A stretch of DNA of 11,361 nt. Origin: Acidobacteriaceae bacterium. Lineage in GTDB: Bacteria; Acidobacteriota; Terriglobia; Terriglobales; Acidobacteriaceae. The notes below the pieces were generated by a model, which searched no databases, had not been told where the DNA came from, and saw only the letters and a program-made list of their open reading frames with translations. Positions 1 to 7,126 of this stretch are shown here, piece after piece. The position numbers and the translations under genes are program-made. The DNA is taken from assembly GCA_030040395.1 (NCBI GenBank), contig JASHTU010000119.1, positions 1 through 11,361 on the forward strand, given 5' to 3'. The first letter of the stretch is position 1. Every line of letters starts with the position of its first letter.

Positions 1-1665
1 AAGCGCACGGGCCTGGCTGCGGTGCGCGTCGCCATCGACATGGTGCGCGAAGGCCTCATCACCCAAGAAGAAGCCGTTTTCCGCGTCGAGCCCAACCAGC
101 TTTATGACTTCCTGGTTCCGCGGCTGGTGGAAAAAGGCGAAAAAATCGAAGTGCTGGCCACCGGCTTGCCGGCCTCGCCGGGCGCGGCTGTGGGACAAAT
201 CGTCTTTACCGCCGAGGAAGCGGTGAAACACCACGCCAAGGGCGACTACAAATCCGTCATTCTCGTTCGCGGCGAGACCACCCCTGAAGACATCGCCGGC
301 ATGGAAGTCGCCGACGGCATCCTCACTTCGCGCGGCGGCATGACCTCGCACGCCGCCGTCGTCACCCGCGGCATGGGCAAGTGCTGCGTAGCCGGCGCCG
401 GTGATTGCGTCGTCGACGAAGACCAAAAGGAACTGCGCGTCAAGGGCCACGTCTATAAACAGGGCGACTGGATCTCGCTCGACGGCACAACCGGCCGCGT
501 GATAGCCGGCCAGCTCAAGACCATTCCGGCGCAACCCGACGATCCCGACCTCGTCAAGTTCATGAGCTGGGTCGATCCTGTCCGCAAGCTGCGCATCCGC
601 GCCAACGCCGACATTCCCCGCGACGCCAAACAGGCGCGCCTCTTCGGCGCCGAAGGCATCGGCCTCTGCCGCACCGAACACATGTTCTTCGCTGAAGACC
701 GCATCGGGCACATGCGCGCCATGATCCTGGCCGATAACGAGAAGGACCGCCGCGCGGCTCTCAAGAAACTGCTGCCCATGCAGCGGGCAGACTTCATGGG
801 GCTCTTCAAGGCCATGGAGTGGCTGCCCGTCACCATCCGCACCCTCGACCCGCCACTGCACGAATTTCTGCCCAAGCGCGAGGATTTGCTGGTCCAGATC
901 GCGCGCCTGGAAGAAACCAAGCCGCGCTCGCCCAAACTCAAGGAACTGCGCACGCTGCTGGCCCGTGTGGAAGAGTTGCACGAGATGAATCCCATGCTGG
1001 GGCTGCGCGGCTGCCGCCTCGGTATCGCCTTCCCCGAGATCACCGAGATGCAGGCGCGCGCCATCATTGAGGCCGCGGTTGCGGTCAAGGTCAAAGGCGG
1101 CAATCCGCATCCCGAAATCATGATCCCGCTGGTCGGCTCCATTGAGGAGATGCGCAACCAGGCCGCCATTGTGCGCCGCGTGGCGGAGGAAGTCTTCAAT
1201 GAGAAAGGCGCAAAGGTCGACTACATGGTGGGCACGATGATCGAGCTGCCGCGCGCCGCCCTCACCGCCGACCAGATCGCCGAGGAGGCCGAGTTCTTCA
1301 GCTTCGGCACTAACGACCTCACCCAGACGACCTTTGGCATCTCGCGCGACGACATCAACAACTTCCTGCCCGCCTATTTGAAATACGGCATCTTCAAGCA
1401 GGATCCCTTCGCCACTCTCGATCAGGCCGGCGTGGGGCAACTGGTGAAGATGGCCACGGCCAAGGGACGTAACACCCGGACCGCCCTCAAGGTCGGCATT
1501 TGCGGCGAACATGGCGGGGATCCGGAAAGCGTAAAGTTCTGCCACCGGATCGGCCTGAACTATGTTTCGTGCTCGCCCTTCCGCCTGCTTACAGCCAGGC
1601 TGGCCGCGGCCCAAGCCGCGCTCGAAGACAAACCTTCGCCCGACATCCACAGCGGCACTTGCTGA
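1..1665 (+). CDS. ppdK: Pyruvate phosphate dikinase, C-terminal part (5'-truncated by window edge)
   Basis: PPDK reversibly converts pyruvate, ATP and phosphate into PEP, AMP and pyrophosphate in the cytoplasm. The frame is open from base 1, so the GTG at 22 is internal and about 338 N-terminal residues (the ATP-grasp domain) lie outside the window, judging by the position of the catalytic histidine in the family. Visible parts, numbered from base 1: the swivelling phosphohistidine domain with [10 protein letters not shown], whose catalytic His codon is 349-351 (residue 117); then the PEP/pyruvate TIM barrel with [22 protein letters not shown], and [10 protein letters not shown], whose Cys codon at 1501-1503 matches the family's active-site cysteine. 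The C-terminus ([21 protein letters not shown]) is intact and typical. The TGA stop is followed 25 bases later by a strong terminator, so this is the last gene of its transcript. It has no evident link to the Tad genes. Distinguished from PEP synthase and PTS enzyme I by the PPDK-specific MLG-RGCRLGI and C-terminal signatures. Confidence 0.97.
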   Translation, partial: KRTGLAAVRVAIDMVREGLITQEEAVFRVEPNQLYDFLVPRLVEKGEKIEVLATGLPASPGAAVGQIVFTAEEAVKHHAKGDYKSVILVRGETTPEDIAGMEVADGILTSRGGMTSHAAVVTRGMGKCCVAGAGDCVVDEDQKELRVKGHVYKQGDWISLDGTTGRVIAGQLKTIPAQPDDPDLVKFMSWVDPVRKLRIRANADIPRDAKQARLFGAEGIGLCRTEHMFFAEDRIGHMRAMILADNEKDRRAALKKLLPMQRADFMGLFKAMEWLPVTIRTLDPPLHEFLPKREDLLVQIARLEETKPRSPKLKELRTLLARVEELHEMNPMLGLRGCRLGIAFPEITEMQARAIIEAAVAVKVKGGNPHPEIMIPLVGSIEEMRNQAAIVRRVAEEVFNEKGAKVDYMVGTMIELPRAALTADQIAEEAEFFSFGTNDLTQTTFGISRDDINNFLPAYLKYGIFKQDPFATLDQAGVGQLVKMATAKGRNTRTALKVGICGEHGGDPESVKFCHRIGLNYVSCSPFRLLTARLAAAQAALEDKPSPDIHSGTC

Positions 1666-1690
1666 TCGGGGCGTAGGGGACAAGTAACGA

Positions 1691-1724
1691 GGGCGCAGCC
1701 GAGTGGCTGCGCCCTTCGTGTTTT
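1691..1724 (+). terminator. Rho-independent terminator after ppdK, possibly bidirectional
   Basis: GGGCGCAGCC (1691-1700), loop GAGT, GGCTGCGCCC (1705-1714): a perfect 10-bp GC-rich stem with a tetraloop, followed by TTCGTGTTTT. It lies 25 bases after the ppdK stop. The regulator gene converges from the other side with its stop at 1781, so the stem could also serve minus-strand transcripts, although the T-tract on that side is poor. Confidence 0.88.
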
Positions 1725-1780
1725 CGCGTCGTCAACCGCGGCCGCGAAGCTTCGCCAGCTTCCGGCGCGGCTGCAGGCCC

Positions 1781-3193
1781 CTACGCGTTGGCCGCCTCCA
1801 CCAGGTTCGATTCGGAGCCTGTCCCCGAGTCGGCAAGCCGGATCAGCCGGTGCAGGTATGCCCGCGAGATGCGCAGGCGGCGCGCCGCAAGCGTTCGATT
1901 CCCATTATTTTCACGCACGGCGTTCACGGCCAGCTTGATTTTGTAGTCGTGAAGCTGGCGCTTGAAAGAGCCGGCCGGCTGATAATCGCCAATGTTGACC
2001 ACATCGTCGAACGCCGTCTCTTCTTCCTCAACGAGGTTCAAACTCAGGTCTTCCGCACGCACCGTTTTGCCCGGAGCCAGAATAATGGCCCGCTGCATCA
2101 CGTTTTCGAGCTCGCGTACATTCCCCGGCCAGGAGTAATTCTGCAGCATTTCCATCGCCTCGGGCTCGATCGAGTCCATCGGTTTCTGGAACGTCTGCGC
2201 ATATTGGCGCAGGAAATGCCGCGCGATGGGCGGGATATCCTCAGGCCGCTCCTGAAGCGCCGGCGATTCGATGCGCATCACGTTGATCCGGTAATAGAGA
2301 TCCTGACGGAACTTGCCCTCGGCCACCAACTTGGCCAGGTCCTGATGGGTGGCGAAAATCAGGCGCGCGCGCAGCGGAATGAGCCGGGTAGAGCCGAGCC
2401 GGCTGAACTCCATCTGCTGCAGGACGCGCAACAGCTTCACCTGCGTCAGCAGGCTCAGGTCGCCGATCTCGTCCAGGAACAGGGTGCCGTCGGCGACCTG
2501 CTCGAAATAGCCTTCACGCGCCCCCACCGTGCCCGTAAATGCGCCCTTCTCGTGGCCGAAGAGCTCGGCTTCGATCAAAGTCTCGGGAATGGCGCCGCAG
2601 GAAACGGCCACGAAGGGCTTGTTGGCCCTGGAACCGAGATTGTGAATGGCGCGCGCGATCAGTTCCTTGCCCGTTCCGCTCTCGCCCGTCACCAGCACCG
2701 CCGCGTTCAGGTTTGTCACCCGGCGCACCAGTTGATACACACGCTGCATCTGGGGGCTCGAACCGATGATGCGGTCGCAGGTCGCAGGCTCCTCAAGCCG
2801 CTGCTGCACGGTGTGCAACTGCCGCTTCAGCGAGGTGGTCTCGCAGGCCCGGTTGAGCATCGTCTTCAGGTCGCGGATCGAGGGCGGACGCCGGCAATAT
2901 GCGAACGCGCCGGAACGAACCAGCTCAAACGCCGTCGAGCGCAGGCTGTCGTCAGCCATCACAATGGCGGGAAGGTTCGATGCGATCAACCGTTGCGACG
3001 TCGCCATGCGCTCCTCGAACGAATCGCGATGCGAGTTCAGATCGAGGATCATCACATCGCATTCACCCGCCGACACCAGATCATTCATTCCTTCTCCGTC
3101 CGATTCCAGCAGAACTGAGAAGTCTTTTCCCAAGGCCGATGAAAGAAGAGGGTGCAAAGTTCGATCTTCCGAATAAAGTCCGATAGTGATCAT
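1781..3193 (-). CDS. Sigma-54-dependent NtrC-family transcriptional activator (receiver, AAA+, Fis-type HTH)
   Basis: A 470-residue enhancer-binding protein that would use ATP hydrolysis to open sigma-54 promoters. Residues 1-115 form a receiver-like domain: the acidic pair E9-D10 and a phospho-acceptor candidate D51 (VMILDLN) are present, but the conserved Thr/Ser is A80 and the conserved Lys of the KP motif is R102, so response to phosphorylation may be altered. The AAA+ domain (about 140-370) has Walker A GESGTGKE (170-177), the sigma-54 contact loop as GAFTGT (217-222; usual form GAFTGA), Walker [10 protein letters not shown] (237-245), [11 protein letters not shown] (295-305) and WPGNVREL (355-362). 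A Fis-type HTH is at about 427-455 ([21 protein letters not shown], split here as residues 431-441 and 442-451). The start is the ATG at 3191-3193, where receiver domains usually begin; the ribosome binding site is only AG-rich and weak. No histidine kinase adjoins. The gene diverges from the Tad operon across a region with sigma-54 signals, so it is the likely regulator of that operon (inference). Confidence 0.95.
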   Translation of the reverse strand: MITIGLYSEDRTLHPLLSSALGKDFSVLLESDGEGMNDLVSAGECDVMILDLNSHRDSFEERMATSQRLIASNLPAIVMADDSLRSTAFELVRSGAFAYCRRPPSIRDLKTMLNRACETTSLKRQLHTVQQRLEEPATCDRIIGSSPQMQRVYQLVRRVTNLNAAVLVTGESGTGKELIARAIHNLGSRANKPFVAVSCGAIPETLIEAELFGHEKGAFTGTVGAREGYFEQVADGTLFLDEIGDLSLLTQVKLLRVLQQMEFSRLGSTRLIPLRARLIFATHQDLAKLVAEGKFRQDLYYRINVMRIESPALQERPEDIPPIARHFLRQYAQTFQKPMDSIEPEAMEMLQNYSWPGNVRELENVMQRAIILAPGKTVRAEDLSLNLVEEEETAFDDVVNIGDYQPAGSFKRQLHDYKIKLAVNAVRENNGNRTLAARRLRISRAYLHRLIRLADSGTGSESNLVEAANA

Positions 3194-3283
3194 CTGCGTA
3201 AACGAGCTTTCTTCTCGTGGCCCTTCGCCTGTAGCCGCTCCCGAGGGATATTGATCGGCTCATGTCCTTATTTTTCTAGATCG

Positions 3284-3298
3284 GCAATCTCCCGGCCA
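3284..3298 (-). promoter_or_regulatory. Candidate sigma-54 (-24/-12) promoter for the activator gene
   Basis: Read on the minus strand, TGGCCGGGAGATTGC matches the TGGCACG-N4-TTGC consensus at TGGC, the seventh-position G and TTGC, with the exact required spacing between GG and GC. By convention the start site would be near 3272, giving a leader of about 79 bases to the ATG at 3193. The AC of the -24 block is replaced by CG. If real, the sigma-54 activator may control its own gene. Confidence 0.45.
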
Positions 3299-3368
3299 AT
3301 TCCTGATTCGTGTTAGAAACCATGAGCCATTGGTAACATTCAATGACCCAAGCGAGTCACGTCTGCCG

Positions 3369-3389
3369 CCAATCAGTCGGCCTGATTGG
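3369..3389. promoter_or_regulatory. Operator-like inverted repeat CCAATCAG-N5-CTGATTGG
   Basis: Perfect 8-bp arms (3369-3376 and 3382-3389) around TCGGC. The centre lies about 107 bp upstream of the inferred minus-strand sigma-54 start site, a normal distance for an enhancer-binding protein site. It could equally be an operator for an unrelated dimeric regulator. Confidence 0.4.
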
Positions 3390-3595
3390 GAACTTCTACA
3401 GATGAGGGAGTTTCAAACGCTGGAACCGACACCGCAAAACCATTGAAAAGCGCGTGACCATCCGCAACTCTTCGCCGGAAACACTGATTTCAGCTCATTC
3501 TTCCATTTATCTCCAGTCTTCCCGGTCTCGCGGCATTTCCCCGCCAACGCGGAATTTCTTCCTTGCCGGCCGAACCCTTAACGCTGGTTTAATCG

Positions 3596-3610
3596 GATGA
3601 CTTTGTCATC
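3596..3610. promoter_or_regulatory. Short inverted repeat GATGAC-TTT-GTCATC
   Basis: Perfect 6-bp arms around TTT. It overlaps a weak sigma-70-like -35 (TTGTCA, 3603-3608). An operator role is possible but not established. Confidence 0.25.
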
Positions 3611-3615
3611 AAAGA

Positions 3616-3659
3616 TATGCGCGTATCGTAATGGTTACAAGATTACTTAAGTGCGCATA
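3616..3659. promoter_or_regulatory. Nested dyad in the intergenic region
   Basis: TATGCGC (3616-3622) pairs with GCGCATA (3653-3659), and inside it GTAAT (3628-3632) pairs with ATTAC (3642-3646). Both dyads share nearly the same centre (about 3637). This could be a composite protein-binding site or an RNA stem with an internal loop. No T-tract follows, so it is not a terminator. Confidence 0.35.
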
Positions 3660-3739
3660 ACTCCTTTGTCCGCCCTCCGGGATGGGCAGATTCTCGCCCG
3701 CGTTTCGACGCTTTTCTCGGGCCTGCCTTCATGCCGCGG

Positions 3740-3791
3740 TGTATACGCCCCGCTTCAGGCTCGCCCACGAAGCGTATACAGCCGTGTACAC
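3740..3791. promoter_or_regulatory. Cluster of three phased palindromes, candidate upstream activator sites
   Basis: TGTATACGC (3740-3748) and GCGTATACA (3772-3780) form a 9-bp inverted repeat; each contains the palindrome GTATAC (centres 3743.5 and 3776.5). A third palindrome, GTGTACAC (3784-3791, centre 3787.5), follows. Centre spacings are 33 and 11 bp, near whole helical turns, so bound dimers would lie on one DNA face. The cluster is about 85-135 bp upstream of the start site inferred from the -24/-12 candidate at 3850-3864, where enhancer-binding proteins usually bind. Assigning them to the activator encoded at 1781-3193 is inference. Confidence 0.45.
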
Positions 3792-3849
3792 CGAAACCGA
3801 AGCAAGTCTATAAGTCGATGATTCTACAAGTTTTGCCGCTTAGCGCGTT

Positions 3850-3864
3850 TGGTTGGACAATTGC
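3850..3864 (+). promoter_or_regulatory. Candidate sigma-54 (-24/-12) promoter for the Tad operon
   Basis: TGGTTGGACAATTGC followed by T matches TGG, the seventh-position G and TTGCT of the consensus with exact GG-to-GC spacing. The CAC of the -24 block is TTG here, so it is an imperfect match. The inferred start is near 3876, giving a leader of about 40 bases that contains the AAGGAG of the first Tad gene. Confidence 0.45.
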
Positions 3865-3915
3865 TCCTCCTCTCGCTGTTCCCTTTGCGCCCAGGGGATC
3901 GAAGGAGCACTTGGA

Positions 3916-4428
3916 ATGCATTCGTTCGCATGGTGGCCAATTTTCTTTGTAGTTGGCGTCGCAACCATCACCGACCTGCGCAGTCGGCGGATTCCGAACT
4001 GGCTCGTGCTCCCCTTTCTCCCCGCTGGCGTCGCGGCCTGTGCGTGGCTGCACGGTTGGCGCGGTGTTGGCCAAAGCCTGGCTGGCGCGGGACTGGGGAT
4101 TTTGCTCTTCGGGCTTTTCTTTTGGATGGGCGGCATGGGTGCCGGAGACGTAAAGCTTTGCGCCGCTGTCGGGGCCTGGATTGGTCCCGGTCAATTGATG
4201 ATGGCCCTGGTTTTGACCGGATTGGCCGGGGGCGTCATGGTGCTGGTCTGGGCTGCCTGGTCGGGATTTCTCAGGGAGCTGTTCGAGAGCGCGGGCGACT
4301 TGGTGCTTCGACGCAAGAAGCAGCCAGAGCCCAACGATGGGATCGACCCGGCTGGCGCTTTGCGGCGCAAGATTCCCTATGCCCCGGCCATCGCAATCGG
4401 TACATTGATTTCCTTTTTTGCGCGTTGA
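3916..4428 (+). CDS. cpaA: Prepilin peptidase, CpaA/TadV family (A24)
   Basis: An inner-membrane aspartic peptidase that removes the leader of Flp-type prepilins and TadE/TadF pseudopilins. The 170-residue protein is almost all hydrophobic helices and carries the two catalytic aspartates: D20 in ITDLRSRRIPN and D78 in the GxGD motif (GMGAGDVKL). It has the short CpaA/TadV architecture without the N-terminal methylation domain of PilD. The start is the ATG at 3916, chosen because AAGGAG (3902-3907) lies 8 bases before it; an upstream in-frame TTG at 3853 has no such site, would add a non-membrane tail, and overlaps the promoter candidate. This is the first gene of the operon, and the next gene starts 17 bases after its stop. 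The basic segment near residues 130-155 is a cytoplasmic loop or tail region before a last hydrophobic stretch. Confidence 0.93.
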   Translation: MHSFAWWPIFFVVGVATITDLRSRRIPNWLVLPFLPAGVAACAWLHGWRGVGQSLAGAGLGILLFGLFFWMGGMGAGDVKLCAAVGAWIGPGQLMMALVLTGLAGGVMVLVWAAWSGFLRELFESAGDLVLRRKKQPEPNDGIDPAGALRRKIPYAPAIAIGTLISFFAR

Positions 4429-4445
4429 AGGGTGGAGGACGGACC

Positions 4446-5744
4446 ATGTCGACTTTGCAAAAAACGAACTACGAATCCTCGTTGCACGAGCAAGTCGGGC
4501 ATTCTGACCCGCGAAGCTCCTTGAATTCGGACGCAAATCCTTCCCCTTACCTCGTCCCGCAACACTCCGAAGTCTCGCTTCCGGACGATTTTACCATCGC
4601 TCTCATCGGCCCCGATGAACGGCGGCGTGCGGCGGCGGTTCGGGCGATTGCCGAGTGCACTGTCATCGCGGTGCGCGAGTTCCCCTCCTATCCGACCGAT
4701 CGGGACGACGCGCCCCGGCTGCTCGAGCAGCAATACGACGTCATCGTGATCGACCTCGACAGCGACCCGGAGTCGGCGCTGGAGCTGGTGGAGAGCATTG
4801 GCGGCCAGGGAGCCTCCACGGTCATGGTCTATTCCGCCAACCCCGACCCCGAGCTCCTGGTCCGCTGCATGAGGGCGGGGGCGCGGGAGTTTCTCGCCGT
4901 TCCCTTGGCCCCCGCGGCCATGGCCGAGGCGCTAGTGCGGGCCTCCGCGCGGCGGCCCGCGGCCCGGGCAAGAAAGAGTGGAAGACTGTTGGTGTTCATG
5001 GGCGCCAAGGGCGGCGTGGGCGTGACTTCGGTGGCCTGCAACTTTGCCGTCGCGCTGGCCCAGGAGCCGGGCCAGAGAACGCTGCTCATCGATCTCGATC
5101 TGCCCTTGGGAGACGCGGCCCTGAACCTCGGCATTGTTTCGGAATTCTCCACCATCAACGCTCTCCAGGCCTCTGACCGGCTCGACGCCTCGTTTCTTTC
5201 GAAGCTGCTTGTTAAACATAGTTCCGGCCTCTACGTACTCGCGGCGCCGGGCAAGTTTCCGAATTTCGAGCCCCCCAACGAAGCCGTCGAGAAGTTGCTC
5301 CTGGTGGCCCGGCAGGACTTCGACAACGTGGTTGTCGATGTAGGCTCGCGGTTCGATCTCCAGGGGACGGCGCTTTTTTCCGAAGCCTCGCGAATCTACC
5401 TGGTCACTCAGGCCGGCATCCCCGAGCTACGCAACTCCAACCGCCTCATCAACCAGTTTTTCTCGGCCGGCAATCCCAAGCTCGAAATCGTTCTTAACCG
5501 GCACGAGTCACGCACCCTTGGCGTGGCCGAGGAGCACATCACCAAGGCGCTCACCCGGCCGGCGCAGTGGAAGATTCCCAACGATCACGCCCTGGTGCGC
5601 AAGATGCAGATCAACGCCACGCCGCTGGTGCTGGGCGATTCGGCCATCGCCAAGCTGATCCGGCAGATGGCGCAATCAGTCAACCCGCAACAGCCTGCGG
5701 AGCCGACCAAGAACCGGAAAAAGGGCTTCAGTTTGTTCGGCTGA
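4446..5744 (+). CDS. cpaE: Pilus assembly ATPase CpaE/TadZ (MinD-like, N-terminal receiver-like domain)
   Basis: TadZ/CpaE proteins position the Tad secretion machine in the cell, often at a pole. The protein has 432 residues. Residues 1-47 are polar and probably disordered. Residues 48-168 form a receiver-like fold with D103 at the phospho-acceptor position (VIVIDLD), S130 at the Thr/Ser position, and no conserved Lys (AVPL instead of a KP motif). Residues 180-415 form a MinD/ParA-type domain. Its deviant Walker A reads KGGVGVTS (188-195): signature K188 is kept, but the usual catalytic-loop Lys is V193, a known trait of the TadZ/CpaE branch. DLDLPLGD (216-223) and VVVDVGS match the switch and Walker B regions. 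The tail is basic (NRKKGFSLFG). The ATG at 4446 has GGAGG at 4434-4438; the longer open frame upstream belongs to the preceding gene's shadow. The stop lies in a 25-bp tandem duplication described separately. Confidence 0.93.
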   Translation: MSTLQKTNYESSLHEQVGHSDPRSSLNSDANPSPYLVPQHSEVSLPDDFTIALIGPDERRRAAAVRAIAECTVIAVREFPSYPTDRDDAPRLLEQQYDVIVIDLDSDPESALELVESIGGQGASTVMVYSANPDPELLVRCMRAGAREFLAVPLAPAAMAEALVRASARRPAARARKSGRLLVFMGAKGGVGVTSVACNFAVALAQEPGQRTLLIDLDLPLGDAALNLGIVSEFSTINALQASDRLDASFLSKLLVKHSSGLYVLAAPGKFPNFEPPNEAVEKLLLVARQDFDNVVVDVGSRFDLQGTALFSEASRIYLVTQAGIPELRNSNRLINQFFSAGNPKLEIVLNRHESRTLGVAEEHITKALTRPAQWKIPNDHALVRKMQINATPLVLGDSAIAKLIRQMAQSVNPQQPAEPTKNRKKGFSLFG

Positions 5745-5782
5745 CGACCACAACTCGTTGTTTAGCTGATGACCTCAACTCG
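5740..5782. repeat. Imperfect 18-bp direct repeat with 25-bp period across the cpaE stop
   Basis: GCTGACGACCACAACTCG (5740-5757) and GCTGATGACCTCAACTCG (5765-5782) agree at 16 of 18 bases, separated by 7 bases. The first copy holds the cpaE stop codon. It is probably an old slippage duplication; since the period is not a multiple of three it does not extend the protein. Confidence 0.6.
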
Positions 5783-5808
5783 CGATAACCGCCAATGGAA
5801 GACGTGAC

Positions 5809-7089
5809 GTGGAACTGCTGAATCTGGAAAAGTACAAAGCGGACATTCACCGGACTCTGATCTCCAAGCTGGATCTCGAGAAGCTCTCCCGCGTCAATTC
5901 CGGCCAGGCGCGCCAGGCCGTCTCGGGCATCGTCAGAGAGATCATCTCCGAGCAGCACGTGCCGCTGAACTACGACGAGCAGGAACGCATTCAAGCCGAT
6001 TTGCTCGACGAAGTCTTCGGACTGGGTCCACTCGAGCCGCTGCTCCGCGATCCCAAGATCTCCGACATCCTGGTCAACGACAAGGACCACGTCTTCGTTG
6101 AAAAAGGCGGCTTGCTGCAGAAGGTCAACACCTCTTTTCGCGACGATCGCCATCTGCTTCAGATCATCGACCGCATCGTCTCCCGTGTGGGTCGCCGCGT
6201 CGACGAATCCTCGCCCATGGTCGATGCGCGCCTGCCCGACGGCTCCCGCGTCAACGCCATCATTCCGCCGCTGGCCCTCGACGGCCCCTCGCTCTCCATC
6301 CGCCGCTTCGGCACCGGGCCCCTTGCCGCCAACCAACTGGTGCAGTTGAAAAGCATCTCGGCGGAAATGATGGAGGTGCTCTCCGCCGCGGTGCGGGCGC
6401 GCATCAGCATCCTGGTCTCGGGCGGCACCGGCGCCGGCAAGACCACCTTCCTCAACATCCTCTCCCAGTACATTCCCAACAACGAAAGGCTGGTGACCAT
6501 TGAGGACGCGGCCGAACTCCGCCTGGCGCAGGAAAACATCGTCCGTTTGGAGACGCGGCCGCCCAACATTGAGGGCCAGGGAGCCATCCGCCAGCGGCAG
6601 TTGCTTATCAACAGCCTGCGCATGCGGCCGGACCGCATCATTATCGGCGAAGTGCGCGGCGAGGAAGCCTTCGACATGCTCCAGGCCATGAACACCGGCC
6701 ACGAGGGCTCCATGACCACCATCCACGCCAATACCACGCGCGACGCTCTGTCCCGCCTGGAATCGATGGTGGCCATGACCAATATGAACCTGCCGGAAAG
6801 GTCCGTCCGCCAGCAGATCGCTTCGGCGCTGACCATCGTGGTGCAGGCCAACCGCATGAGCGACGGCACCCGCAAAATCACCAGCGTATCGGAGATCACC
6901 GGTATGGAAGAGAACGTGATCAGCATGCAGGAGATTTTCAGCTTTCAGAAAAAGGGCATTGGGCCCGACGGCCGCGTGATCGGGGTTTTCACGCCCAGCC
7001 GCATTCGTCCCCGCTTCCTTGAACGGCTGCGCGTGTCGGGCATGATCCTGCCGCCCAGCATCTTCGAGCGGGAAACTGTGGTGAATTGA
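5809..7089 (+). CDS. cpaF: Tad secretion motor ATPase CpaF/TadA (type II/IV secretion ATPase family)
   Basis: The cytoplasmic hexameric ATPase that powers Flp pilus assembly and, in studied systems, retraction. The 426-residue protein has the CpaF N-terminal domain ([24 protein letters not shown], split as [13 protein letters not shown] and [11 protein letters not shown]), followed by Walker [10 protein letters not shown] (205-213), an Asp-box region [12 protein letters not shown], Walker [10 protein letters not shown] (276-284) and the His box [13 protein letters not shown] (297-309). All catalytic residues appear intact, and length is normal for the family. The start is GTG at 5809, with GGAAGA at 5797-5802, 6 bases upstream; the ATG at 5795 is out of frame. 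It lies 64 bases after cpaE and 37 before tadB. Confidence 0.96.
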   Translation: MELLNLEKYKADIHRTLISKLDLEKLSRVNSGQARQAVSGIVREIISEQHVPLNYDEQERIQADLLDEVFGLGPLEPLLRDPKISDILVNDKDHVFVEKGGLLQKVNTSFRDDRHLLQIIDRIVSRVGRRVDESSPMVDARLPDGSRVNAIIPPLALDGPSLSIRRFGTGPLAANQLVQLKSISAEMMEVLSAAVRARISILVSGGTGAGKTTFLNILSQYIPNNERLVTIEDAAELRLAQENIVRLETRPPNIEGQGAIRQRQLLINSLRMRPDRIIIGEVRGEEAFDMLQAMNTGHEGSMTTIHANTTRDALSRLESMVAMTNMNLPERSVRQQIASALTIVVQANRMSDGTRKITSVSEITGMEENVISMQEIFSFQKKGIGPDGRVIGVFTPSRIRPRFLERLRVSGMILPPSIFERETVVN

Positions 7090-7126
7090 GCCAGACGGGG
7101 AGCTTCGTGGAAAGGAGGGTCGAACG

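Larger units (their letters stand above)
3194..3915. promoter_or_regulatory. Divergent regulatory region between the activator gene and the Tad operon
   Basis: This 722-bp stretch contains no convincing gene: short open frames here lack a ribosome binding site and recognisable protein features. It is less GC-rich than its flanks in the middle (about 3250-3660) and holds several dyads plus two opposed -24/-12 candidates, listed separately. The spacing is long for a simple divergent promoter and fits enhancer-type control. Confidence 0.7.

Noticed and set aside
1744..1755. 12-bp palindrome GCGAAGCTTCGC between the convergent genes
   Set aside because: Single short palindrome in GC-rich spacer, with no T-tract or partner site; not supportable as a separate feature beside the clear terminator.
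1703..3118. Long plus-strand open frame (471 codons) opposite the activator gene
   Set aside because: Its translation is low-complexity, rich in Arg and His, with no domain, while the minus strand encodes a complete NtrC-family protein. It is a GC-codon-bias shadow.
3603..3632. Sigma-70-like promoter TTGTCA-N18-CGTAAT
   Set aside because: The -35 is fair but the -10 matches only four of six with a long spacer, and it is about 280 bases from the first gene; not strong enough to list.
3731..3952. 73-codon frame upstream of and into the prepilin peptidase gene
   Set aside because: No ribosome binding site; it covers the palindrome cluster and promoter candidate and has no protein-like features.
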